Part shown: piece after piece, positions 33,813-43,619 of the stretch
How positions within the stretch are numbered: the first letter of the stretch is position 1
Layout: the number at the start of each line of letters is the position of its first letter
Origin: Gastracanthus pulcherrimus
Lineage: Eukaryota; Arthropoda; Insecta; Hymenoptera; Pteromalidae
Reading direction: 5' to 3'
NCBI GenBank assembly: GCA_949152435.1
Contig: OX424572.1
Span: forward strand, 47,137,515 to 47,201,514
DNA length: 64,000 nt
The notes under the pieces: model-generated
The model's database searches: none
Told to the model about the DNA's origin: nothing
Seen by the model: the letters and a program-made list of their open reading frames with translations, nothing else
Translations under genes and position numbers: made by a program

Positions 33813-34165
33813 AAAAATGTACATAAAAGTACAAAAATATAAAAAAATATAAAAAAAATGTACTAATGTGTACAAAAGTGTAGCACAGTAGACCGATGCG
33901 ATCCCGTTTCTTTGTTCCATTTGTAACAAAAATATTCACTTTTCTACATTTTTGTACGTTTTTATACATTCATACATATTTATGTACATTTTTATACACT
34001 TTTTTATTTCCATTGGGGATATCAGAATATGATATAGATTTTTTCATTTAACTCAAATATATCATTTTTTTTATACTTGATAGTACTCATTATATGGAAT
34101 AAAATATTAATGCTTTAAACCGTATTTATTTGTTTGACCCAGAGCACATTTGTTTCTTGACACGC

Positions 34166-34166
<1 letters not shown>

Positions 34167-34240
<74 letters not shown>
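34167..34240. repeat. (TA)n microsatellite
   Basis: About 74 bp of uninterrupted TA dinucleotides. Confidence 0.98.
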
Positions 34241-34241
<1 letters not shown>

Positions 34242-34900
34242 CGGGCTGCTCGATCATTAATAATCATTAATTAATTGACCAAGCTAGCGTCCTGCAGGCG
34301 TGCGCCACACGTAACGAGTGTGCGCGGCTTGCTGCAGCTCTTACCTTCGAGGCGGCTTGCGGCGGACCGCCGCTGTAGCCTACCCCGGCGTTGCTGTGCA
34401 GGTTCTTCCCGTGTATACACCGAATCCACGAGGATTCGGCTTCGTGCGGAGTTTCCTCGACGCACGTGGTTTTCGTGACCTGTAAGGAGCGCGAAAACAC
34501 GAAGACTAATGCTATCGTAACACGAACAGCAATGTAGTCTTACTTTGGCCTAACTCCGTGCGAGGAGCAGGCGGGTTCGGGTTTATTAAGGCACACTGAT
34601 TTAATAACAATATATGCTATATTCTGAAATAGTGAATAAGTAAAGTCTACAATTAAATTACATATGAAACTAAGTTGATAATAATAAATGAAAATCGCGT
34701 AGGTCGAGCGTCGCTCGCGTATTCAACACGACCGTCGTTGAACACGCCGTCGGATTCACGAAGGGTTACGATCGCGCGCGTTCCCTCTGTACCGCGAGCT
34801 GAACGGAGCCCTTTAGTCTTGACGGCGCGGTACGCTATTCGTAGCTATTCGTAGCGTGGCCCTATAATCGTCCGCGGTTGCCGCGGGCTAGCCCTTACCT
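34241..34900. other. GC/CpG-rich block, possible LTR or TE leader
   Basis: A sudden shift to CpG-rich sequence with no sustained coding frame; the open frames at 34267-34500 have no domain. Together with 35140-35750 it may belong to one LTR-type element interrupted by the MITE at 34905-35132. Confidence 0.3.
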
Positions 34901-34904
34901 CTAT

Positions 34905-35132
34905 TACCCATTTTTTCCTAAGCGGCCATTTTATAGTCGATTGGTTTTTTGCCTAAAAAATTGTCGAAAAAACAAATAATAATAACTGATAGCACTTTTC
35001 TGAAGTAAAATTGTCCGCTCTGTCCGATTCTGAAGTCAGAATTTTGAAATTTCCGTTGGAAAATTTCAAAATGGCGGTTTTAGGCAACAAACCAAACGAC
35101 TATAAAATGGCCGCCTGGGAAGAAATGGGTTA
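34905..35132. mobile_element. MITE with 'ACCCATTT...GCGGCCATTTTATAGTCG' ends
   Basis: The left end ACCCATTTTTTCCTAAGCGG mirrors CCGCCTGGGAAGAAATGGGT at the right. Inner parts pair through AATGGCCG and TTTTGCCTAAAA/TTTTAGGCAACAAA. The right end abuts TTAA and the left end ATT, suggesting a decayed TTAA or TA duplication. Confidence 0.75.
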
Positions 35133-35139
35133 ACTAGAG

Positions 35140-35755
35140 TTCATTGCTATTGGGTGTATTTGCGGTTAGACGAGGCTCTCCTCTCGTATATTGCGGCGTC
35201 CTTCGTCGTGCCACTAAAAAAATTCTGATGATCGGCGTCCTCCGACGCGTCTTCTCAAAAAAAAGGCGTCGGAGCGTCCCTTTCTTCAGCGAGGCACACG
35301 GCGTGAGGAGTCGAGCGGTAGTGTTCTTCCTCTCCGCAGCCGTGGTCTCCCCGCTCCTTCGCAGCTCTCGTCTTTACACCTGTCGCCGCGCGTGGGCATG
35401 AGATGGCGTCTCATGCCCCTTTCGTGTGGAGACTATATCTTCCCACTCACTCTAATGCGGGAGTGAGGGAAATGGCGCCAACTTGACTGTAGCCGCCTGC
35501 GAGCGGCAGTTCTTGCCTATCACTCAGGCTGTGTAGACGTGCTTCCGCACTGTCTTCCTGTAGGACGAATAAATACGTTATACGTTATTCTTCGGTCTCG
35601 TTATTCTCCTCAAGCATCTCCTTCTCCTGCCGGTATACACTCGAGAGAGTGGGGCTCTCTCCTTCCTGGTCCTTTCCCTGGATCCAGCAATCCCCACATT
35701 CGCGTTTTCTCGATCGCGAATTATACGCGAACCTTTACAATATATATATATATAT
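35140..35755 (+). other. GC-rich LTR-like sequence
   Basis: CpG-rich sequence containing AATAAATA near 35568 in a context of TGTAGACGTG before and CGAACCTTTACA after, followed by (TA)n. A polyadenylation-type signal, a TG start and a CA end are the pieces of an LTR, but I found no second LTR. The frame at 35144-35401 shows no domain. Confidence 0.3.
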
Positions 35756-35756
35756 A

Positions 35757-37670
35757 AGGCAGAAATAGAAGAGGACTTGTACGAGACTTTAAATAGAATA
35801 TGGAAAGGTGAGAGTGTGCCAGAGGACTGGAAAAGGGGAATTATTAAACCAATTGATAAGAAGGGGGATACAAAACAAGTAAGGAATCATAGAGGGATCA
35901 CCTTAATGGACACAGGCTACAAGATATATGCGGAAATAATAAGAAAAAGGCTGGAGGAAGAAATGAATAACAAAGGGGTACTAGGGAGAGCACAAATGGG
36001 TTTTCGTGAAGGAAAGGGGACGGCAGAGCCAATTGATACCCTGACGAAAGTGATAAGAAAAGGTATAGAGAAGGAAAGAGGGAAGGTAATGGTTTGTTTC
36101 ACAGACATGAAAGCGGCCTTCGACAAGCTTAGGAGGAGAAAAATATGAGAGAGACTGGAAAAAAAACAAGTGAATAGGACATTAATAAAAAGGATAAAGG
36201 AACTGTTTCAGGGGACGAGGGCAAAAATAGTAGTAAACGGGGAAACGGTGGACGAGTTCGAAATATTAGAGGGGGTGAGACAGGGCTGTCCCGTAAGTCC
36301 GACATTGTTCAATGTGGCGGCGGCAGACCTAGAAGAAGAAATGGAGAAAGTCCAGGGAAGCGAAATAAGAATAGGAAAAGATAGATTAAGGACTCTATTG
36401 TTCGCAGACAACGTATCACTACTCGCGGAAGATGCTAAAGAGGTTCAAAAGATGGATGGAGGGAAAAGGGTTAGAGCTGAACACGAAAAAAACCAAGATA
36501 ATGGTTTTCAGGAAAGCGGGAGGAAGAAAAAAAGATATGACTCTCAAATGGAATAATGAGGCGCCAGAGATAGTACAGAAGTTTAATTACCTGGGTTATA
36601 CCTTGAAAGGGAACAACACGGAGGAAGAGCATATAAAGTCTCTAAAAGGGAAAGCAAATGGAATCCTGGGGAGACTTTGGAGCATAGGGGAACATAAATT
36701 CAAAAATGCATGGGGCTGGAGAAAAACAATCTTTGACGTAATAGTGAAGGGAGTTATTACGTACGGGGCAGAGCAATGGGGGTGGAATCGAACTAAACAG
36801 GAACACACCAACGTATGTGATAAGGAAGGAGATGGAAATAAAGAAGATAGCAGTAGAAATGGCAAGAAGGGCGATAAAATTGGAGGAGAAGATAAGTAAA
36901 GCAAAGGAAAATTCTTGGGAATTCATCTGCTGGAGTCAGGTGTGCAAGGATGAGAAGGAACAATGGCGCAAAGGGATAAGAAACAGGACAAAGAAAGGGA
37001 AAAGAGAATGGCTGGAGAAGGTAGGTACTCTCGGTCACGGAATGGAACGGGTCAGCGAAAAGGGGAGAAGGGAAAGGGGAGGAGATGATAGAGAAGGCGA
37101 TCCTAATGGACGAGTTGGAAACGAATGCAAACTTAAAAAAATCAACGTATGCAAAAGAGTTTAAAGGAATCCTAGGCGACAGAAGAAATATATACGCAAA
37201 CGAGGTAATCAAGAAATCAAGACATGGACTGGAGACCCTAGGACGATTTAGAATGGGAATGAAGCAAGGGCTAACGAGTACTGCAGAAAGGAAGAGGAGA
37301 AAATCTGCAGATTATGCAAAAAAGAATTGGAAACGACGAAGCACGTTATGGCAGAATGTGAAGGTAGCGGGCAAGGAGAAGTGGAATGGAGAAACCAGCT
37401 ATCCGGTGACAGGAAAAGTTTAAAGAGAATTTTAGAAATCAAGTGGATAAGAAATAGACAAGAAATTGAGATAGAGTTCTTCAAAGGGGAACGAAAGTGG
37501 AAGGAAGAGGATGAAGGAGAGAATGGGATGAGCCAAGACTGGAGGCTGAAGGAGAGGAGAGGAGCGAGGACACACACACACAGGCGAGAACGGAAATTTA
37601 GACTGAATAAGTCGACTTTACCGACTGACAAGGGTAAAGTTATTGATATAATTTATCTAAAATTATAGGT
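35757..37670 (+). pseudogene. Non-LTR retrotransposon ORF2, 5'-truncated
   Basis: The relic begins inside the reverse transcriptase, right after a (TA)n tract. It reads WKRGIIKPIDKKGD and AQMGFREGKGT, then the catalytic AFDKL region. A lone TGA at 36146 interrupts a frame that continues (RTLIKRIKELFQGT, GVRQGCPVSPTLFN). The active-site motif at 36401-36412 reads FADN where FADD is expected. Frame shifts near 36430, 36800, 37090 and 37320 lead through LNTKKTKIMVFRKAGG, FNYLGYTLKGNN and ITYGAEQWGW to a CRLCKKELETTKHVMAEC zinc-finger tail. The tail ends at a stop near 37667. The family is common in ant-type genomes in my recollection; the clade is not determined. Confidence 0.85.
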
Positions 37671-37719
37671 TTCTTTTTCAAACTAAGAAAAACAAAAGAA
37701 AAATATAATAGAAAAGCTT

Positions 37720-38761
37720 CCCTGCTGAAAATAAATACATGTTTTTATCACATGTTTTTATCATGTGTTTTTCTCACGCATTTTTATGGTTTCAATTTAA
37801 CATGTGCTAAAAACATATAATAAAATCATATTATAACTTGTCTCGAGTTCGAGTCATCGAGTTATAAAATAACTACTAATAAGCTGAGCCCGGTGTTGGC
37901 TCAGTGGTCAGCGTGCTAGTCACAGAAGCAACACTGTTCCAGGGGTTGAGGTTCGATTCCCGGTGAACGCGTTCGGACTTTTTTCTGAGTTATTTTCAAC
38001 GGAAAAAGTACCCTGGACAACCGGCTGTTTCGAGGCGGGGTTTTTCCCGGAATTTTCCTTCAGTGTAATTCTGGATTTTCCCTTGACTCACAGGCGTAAG
38101 TCTGGACGGAATTGCGAAACAGTGTGTAGGGAATCAGATATCGGTTAGGTAGAAAATGGTAGCCAATCCGATGCTGCGACAGAGAGTGCCGGCTTTACCG
38201 ACGAGGAGCTGGTCCCTGAAATATGGGGCTTTATCCGGGAAGGCTACACAGAGAGTATCGGCTTAACCGGTAAGGTGTGGTCTGAAAAAGGATCTTCACC
38301 GCGGAGACGCTTCCCAGTGAAAGATATATAAGAAAGGATATAGGAAGGGATATAGGAAAAGGATATATGATCAGGCACTACTTCCACACAGAGGTGGTGG
38401 AAGGCCCCCGTCTACTTGGCCTACCAGACTGTGCGCGGTAATGAGAGAAAAGAAAACTAATAATAAGCTGTAAGATTTTTGATTTCAATATAATGTCTGG
38501 AGTTAGTGATCTTACTAAAGTAGAGAATTACTATTCTGTCTCTTAGTATATATAGAATATAATTTTAATATAATATACTTTTATCACATCACTTTATCAT
38601 ATGTTTTTATCACATGTTTTTATTATATGATTTTATCATATGATTTTATTATATGTTTCTATCACATGTTTTTATTATATGATTTTATCATATGCTTTTA
38701 TTATATGTTTTTATCATATGTTAAATTGAAACCATAAAAACATGTGTTTATTTTCAACATG
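37720..38761. mobile_element. Foldback element with ATGTTTTTAT repeats, hosting a SINE
   Basis: The left end CCTGCTGAAAATAAATACAT mirrors ATGTGTTTATTTTCAACATG at the right. Next inward, TTTTTATGGTTTCAATTTAA mirrors TTAAATTGAAACCATAAAAA. Inside both ends are arrays of ATCACATGTTTTTATTATAT-type units. A tRNA-derived SINE lies within (37887-38454). Confidence 0.82.
37871..38470 (+). mobile_element. tRNA-derived SINE with 16-bp target-site duplication
   Basis: The body, 37887-38454, starts GCCCGGTGTTGGCTCAGTGG (box A TGGCTCAGTGG). A perfect box B, GGTTCGATTCC, lies about 50 bp on. The 3' end is A-rich (GAGAGAAAAGAAA). It is flanked by AACTACTAATAAGCTG (37871-37886) and AACTAATAATAAGCTG (38455-38470), matching at 15 of 16 positions, as expected after LINE-driven insertion. 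The tRNA-unrelated body contains two related segments (GAGTGCCGGCTTTACCG and GAGTATCGGCTTAACCG). Confidence 0.88.
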
Positions 38762-38770
38762 GCTGAATCC

Positions 38771-39160
38771 CTTACTTACATGAGAATATATATACCGCAG
38801 GACTTTTCACCAAAATCAGTATTTCATCCGCAATCATATTTTCAAAGTGGCTAATTTTTAAGCCATTTTTAAGGAATTTTTGTTTTTCTGAAGCATATAG
38901 CAGTATTTTTAGACTCATAACGTCACTTTTTACTACATTTTACGTACATCGTCTACTAAAAAATAAAATAAAGGTAAGTCGGTAAAATGAAGAAAGTAGA
39001 TTTGCGGGTAAACGGTACCCTTAAGTACTAGAGTTATGTCACTCTCATGCTTTCACTCGCTCACTTAATCACATACTTACACATTCGCTGACGTTCTTAC
39101 TCACACACTCAATCACGCACTCTCGTCCCCTCCCTCTTCTTTTATCCCATTTTATCATTA
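38771..39160. other. Non-coding spacer
   Basis: AT-rich, with a stretch of CACT/CTCACT-type simple repeats at 39050-39125. No gene is seen. Confidence 0.5.
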
Positions 39161-39164
39161 ATAT

Positions 39165-39740
39165 ACTTTTCCGATTTATTGCGTTACACGACTATTTCGA
39201 TAGTCTTTTAAATTGAGCATAATAACTACACATACAAATACATGAATATGTATATAGACATACATATAATACGTAAGTGCCGTCTTCTTTAATTTCATGA
39301 CCTCGCGCCCCTACCCATTTCTTGCACCCCCCCTTTTCCAATTTATTGCGTTACACGACTTTTTAGGTAGTCATAAAAATCTAGCTTAATAACTACACAT
39401 ACAAACACATATTTATGCATTTAAACATGTTTACTATACATAAGTGCCGCCTACTTTAATTTTATAACCTCACCCCCCCCCCACCCCCCTCCTTATTTCT
39501 CCTCTTTTTTCTAATTTCACACTTTTCCGATTTATTGTGTTACACGACTTTTTGGATTGTCGTACAAATCAAGCATAATAACTACACATATAGACAAAAT
39601 AATTATGTATTTCGACATGTGTATTATACACAAGTGCCGCCTACTTTAATTCTATCACCTCGCCTCACCTCCCCGTTCTTATTTTCCCTCTTTTTTCTTA
39701 TTTTATACTTTTCAGATTTATTGCGTTACAAACAGCCATC
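39165..39740. repeat. Tandem repeat, 3 units of about 185 bp
   Basis: Each unit holds TTTATTGCGTTACACGAC, then CATAATAACTACACATA, then AAGTGCCGCCTACTTTAAT and a C-rich CCTCGCCCC run. Copies start near 39174, 39349 and 39533, with a partial fourth near 39716. Confidence 0.88.
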
Positions 39741-39751
39741 ACTTTTATATA

Positions 39752-40060
39752 AGGATTATGCGTTAATTTTCGGACATTCAAAGCTCTATTTTTATTTTTT
39801 TGATGAAAATTTGAAATAAAAAAAATTAAGATTCATCGATTTGTATTTGTTTTATACCGTTTTTTAATTTTTATGATATTTTTGTAATAAATGAATAAAT
39901 CCGTTGTTCATAAACTCGAACAAATTTAAAAAAAAATTTATTTGTAAAAGTAGTATGCATTTATTATATTTATATATAAAATTTAAACAACAACTATAGT
40001 GTTGCAATATTTATTATTGTCAATTGAAAAAAAAAGAATTTGACAAGCAAAAATTTTTAA
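39752..40060 (+). repeat. Dispersed repeat, copy 1
   Basis: GGATTATGCGTTAATTTTCG, TTCAAAGCTCTATTTTTATT and later CATAAACTCGAACAAA match 50772-51070 at about 85% by eye. Both copies follow the same orientation. No coding potential is shared. Confidence 0.85.
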
Positions 40061-40179
40061 AATAAATTTTGTCTAATAAGTGTACGTTAATTTTTTTTTT
40101 AAACTTTCTTCATCACTAAAATATGCGTTTACTCCATCATTACTTTTTTTTTTTTTTTTTATTTAACGTCGCCATGTTT

Positions 40180-40350
40180 GTGCTCCCATGTGGTGCTAAT
40201 CGACGACGGGGGTCTGCGGTGTGTTTGTAAACAAAGCACATGTAATTTTTACAGAGGTGCTTGTATCAATCGGCAGAGACTAGGATTCGAACCGAGTCAC
40301 CGGCGTGGGAATCCGACACTCTACCGACTGAGCCGCCGCAGGCCCCTCCA
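40180..40350 (-). repeat. tRNA-derived SINE, minus strand
   Basis: On the minus strand, GGCGGCTCAGTCGGTAGAGT (box A) precedes GGTTCGAATCC (box B) by a tRNA-like distance, at about 40350 to 40283. A body of about 100 bp follows toward 40180. The lack of an aminoacyl stem match argues against a real tRNA gene. Confidence 0.7.
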
Positions 40351-40399
40351 TCATTACTTGTAAAAAAATTTGTATTAAATAATTTAAAAATAAAAGAAG

Positions 40400-40930
40400 A
40401 TTGTAAATTTAATAGGGTTAAAATTTGGGTTCACAGTTAAAATGAGTTTGAAGAAACTAATTTGAATATAATTTACTCGAATAATCACACTTAATGAACA
40501 TTTTTAAGATTTTCTTAGTTACATATTATCATCTTATCTTAAATTTATTTGTGAAAATGGTATGCATTATATATAAAAATATTTTAAACAACAATACTTT
40601 TTCATAATCTATGCTATACTTTTGCATAAGTTTAAATTACTGAATTTAAATATATATATATATATATGGGCGATTCTCTGTGAAATCGAAGACAATAATT
40701 TTTTTTTTCTCTAACTAATTTTAACATGTATATAGGGTTCTTATAAGTGTCTGTGAATTTTTTCAGATTTTTTTGTCAAAGTATGTTCGAGTTACAGTGG
40801 GTCAAAGGCGGTAATTTTAGCATATTTTGCATTTTGGAGCGGTTTTGAATGATTTTTAGCTCAATAGGAGTGCACTTTACGCAAAAATTGAATTTGTACT
40901 TTTTTTCAAAACTTAAAAGTTGAAAAAAAG
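40400..40930. other. AT-rich non-coding stretch
   Basis: It holds a short (TA)n run near 40650 and faint similarity to the dispersed repeat (AGTATGCATT and AACAACAATA text near 40560-40600). No gene is supported. Confidence 0.5.
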
Positions 40931-40934
40931 AGAG

Positions 40935-41255
40935 TTCGATCACTCGGTCAACTACCAAAAAATTCATGGAGATGCCTCTTTTTAGTACAAAAATACCTGT
41001 ACAAGTCCCAGAATGGCCATCGAGCTGTATTTCTTGCTCAAAATAAAAATAACAGTCAAATTATGCTAAAATATGATTAAAATGCCTATTTAGTACCATT
41101 AATAATGGGTTTGATCATTCGGCTCAACAACAATAAATTCATGGAGATTCCTTTTTTAGTACAAAAGTACCTACATAACTCCCAGAATGATATTCAAGCT
41201 GTATTTTTTGCTAAAAATATAAATAACAGTCAAATTATGCTACATCATACATCAT
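40935..41255. repeat. Direct duplication, about 170-bp unit, 2 copies
   Basis: TCATGGAGATGCCTCTTTTT, then AGTACAAAAATACCTGTA, then AACAGTCAAATTATGCTA at 40960-41075 recurs at 41135-41250 with about 85% identity. A CA-type microsatellite ends the second copy. Confidence 0.85.
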
Positions 41256-41259
41256 ACAT

Positions 41260-42060
41260 ATACAAACACAAGCGCACGCGCACGCAGACACACATACACT
41301 TTTATATAAGGTGGGTGCAGGTAATGTGTCCAAAATTTCCCAAATCTCAAATTATCTTCTTGTAACCCCTTCAAAATATGTAATTGGCTTAAAAATAAGA
41401 TATTTGTCCGCTGGTTGCCTGAAGTTAACGTTAAAAGGCCTCTTTATACCACCGCAAACAGCTTTTAACATTTGATTTTGAGCACTTTTATTACATTTCG
41501 TGAACTAAAAGAAAAAATTAATCATAAAAATAACGTCTTAAAATAATTTAAATTTACACTAACAAAGGTACTGAGATCCTATTGAAATTGGCTAGCAATA
41601 ATTTATTAATTCTGAAAACTATGTTACTAAATTTTATGTGATTATAATTTAAAGTACTGAGATCTAATCAATATTGGCAAGCAATACTTTACTAACATTT
41701 TACAGCAGAAATATATTTTTAGTATGTTTTGTTATTAGGTACAATAGTAATAGTCAGTATTTATATTGCACCATTATACAATGTTGACATATTATCTTAA
41801 AATTAAAACAGAATTTAAAGGATCTACTTTATTAATTATACATCTGAATTTATGTTACGATGTTTACATTAGTCAATAATTTGTCAAACTGGAATAAATC
41901 CTTAGATAAAGGTCAGCGTCAACAATATTTTAATTCTCACATAGTTTATACTTTTATTATATTCACATACTTTAATTACACAATTATTTTTCTTATGCAC
42001 ATATCACTGTTTACTGTAGTTCACTTCAGTTTTTATTATTATAATCACTTCCAATTTCCT
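41260..42060. other. AT-rich non-coding stretch
   Basis: A short internal duplication (AAAGTACTGAGATC near 41565 and 41650) is present. The frame at 41860-42084 has no recognisable domain. Confidence 0.5.
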
Positions 42061-42066
42061 AATAGC

Positions 42067-42305
42067 AAATCACAACAAACCTGAACAAAACACAAGATTA
42101 TATGTATAACCTAAGTTTATGCTGAGCCGTTGACCGCACATCGATCTTTCTGCTTCACTTATATATATACATATATAAAAACGATCGGTTTACCGTCGGG
42201 GTTTTCGGAGTGAAGCACAAAGATCGAAGTGCGGTCAACGGCTCAGCATAAACTTAATTAGGTTATACATATAATCTTGTGTTTTGTTCAGGTTTGTTGT
42301 GATTT
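42067..42305. mobile_element. Near-perfect hairpin element, about 92-bp arms
   Basis: The left arm, from AAATCACAACAAACCTGAAC to GATCTTTCTGCTTCACT, is mirrored by 42210-42305. The only differences seen are one 4-bp indel (AATT) and a few substitutions. The 50-bp loop holds TATATA and CGATCGG. The high arm identity suggests a recent insertion or ongoing correction between arms. Confidence 0.92.
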
Positions 42306-42351
42306 TATATAAGGAATCAAAGAAGAAGGAAAGCAGACGATGCGCATCTCC

Positions 42352-42398
42352 CGCTCTCTCTCTCTCTCTCGCAGCTGTAGAGCCTGCTGATGGCAATA

Positions 42399-42484
<86 letters not shown>

Positions 42485-42490
42485 AAGAGA
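42352..42490. repeat. (TC)n, (TA)n and (GA)n microsatellites
   Basis: CTCTCT (42352-42370), two TA blocks and a terminal GAGAGA run, with a CTCTCTCT/GAGAGAGA mirror around TATATA at 42435-42485. Confidence 0.95.
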
Positions 42491-42999
42491 GAGAAAAGGG
42501 AAGAGAAGAGAACGGAAGTGCGGATAATATATGAAATGAAAAAAACCGAGCAAATATTCAATCTGATTTATTTCGTTAAAAAGATGATTCCTTTTTACAG
42601 AAACTTTTTTTATGTGAAAGACTGAATTATTATCTCTTAAACAAGTACCAATAGATTGCACATAAATTAATCTGCGCTTAGATATTAATATTTGAAAATT
42701 TTGAAGAGGTTAGATAAACAAAAATCGACGTATATAAGGGCGACGGTTTGCCCCTCGGCTTCGTTTCGTATAACCGTGGTTACTTATACTTCCCATCGAG
42801 CGTTACCGCAACCCTTCATTTATTCAGCTACCAATTTTTTTACGTTTCTTATAAGTTTATTAACAACTTCATCGTATTAGACAAGCCAAAAAAAAAATTT
42901 CCTACTAAATAAAATAGTAGTTTGTTCATTTCTCACTAAAAAACCTGCTACTTTAGACGAATTTTCATGGCAGTATATTTTAACGAAATGACACGTTCG

Positions 43000-43600
43000 C
43001 CGTCGTATTTTGAATAGTATACCGAGTACTAGATATAGAAAAATTAAGGGACAATAGGATATATTGGGTTATATATGCCAATCGATTATTTATTTATTAT
43101 TTTTTATTTAGTTGGCCCCTCAATTCTATTTAAATGCACATATTTCAGGGGCTAACTTGAATTTAAAAATTTTAAATAATAATAACCTTATTTATTTGAA
43201 CTTTTTTACTCAGGGATCTTTTATAAAGATATGATAATTATGATTTATTATATAATAATAAATGACATCGAGCTCTAATTTGCATTTTCAATATTTAAGC
43301 TGTTTCTGATTTTAAATTATGAATTTGCTGCTTATAAGCGCGCGGCATAACGAATTCGAAATTTTGTAGAACCAATTATAATAAATACGCCTATTAGGCT
43401 TTCTCACGTCTGACGCCACGACCCCACGTGACCGAACGCTGGGAGTACAACATTCAAAATTGCGCTGCTTTCTTTTTATTAATATAAAATCAGCTCAATC
43501 ATTTCTGAGTATCAAAAAATATGCTAAAAATACCTCTTTTGTTAAGCTACCTAATGAACGTTGAACATACTTGATTCGCTACCTAAAAATATTGTTTATT
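43000..43600. other. AT-rich non-coding stretch
   Basis: Nothing recognisable. A GC-richer patch near 43400-43440 has no motif I know. Confidence 0.5.
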
Positions 43601-43619
43601 TGTAATCAAAGCATGATCC

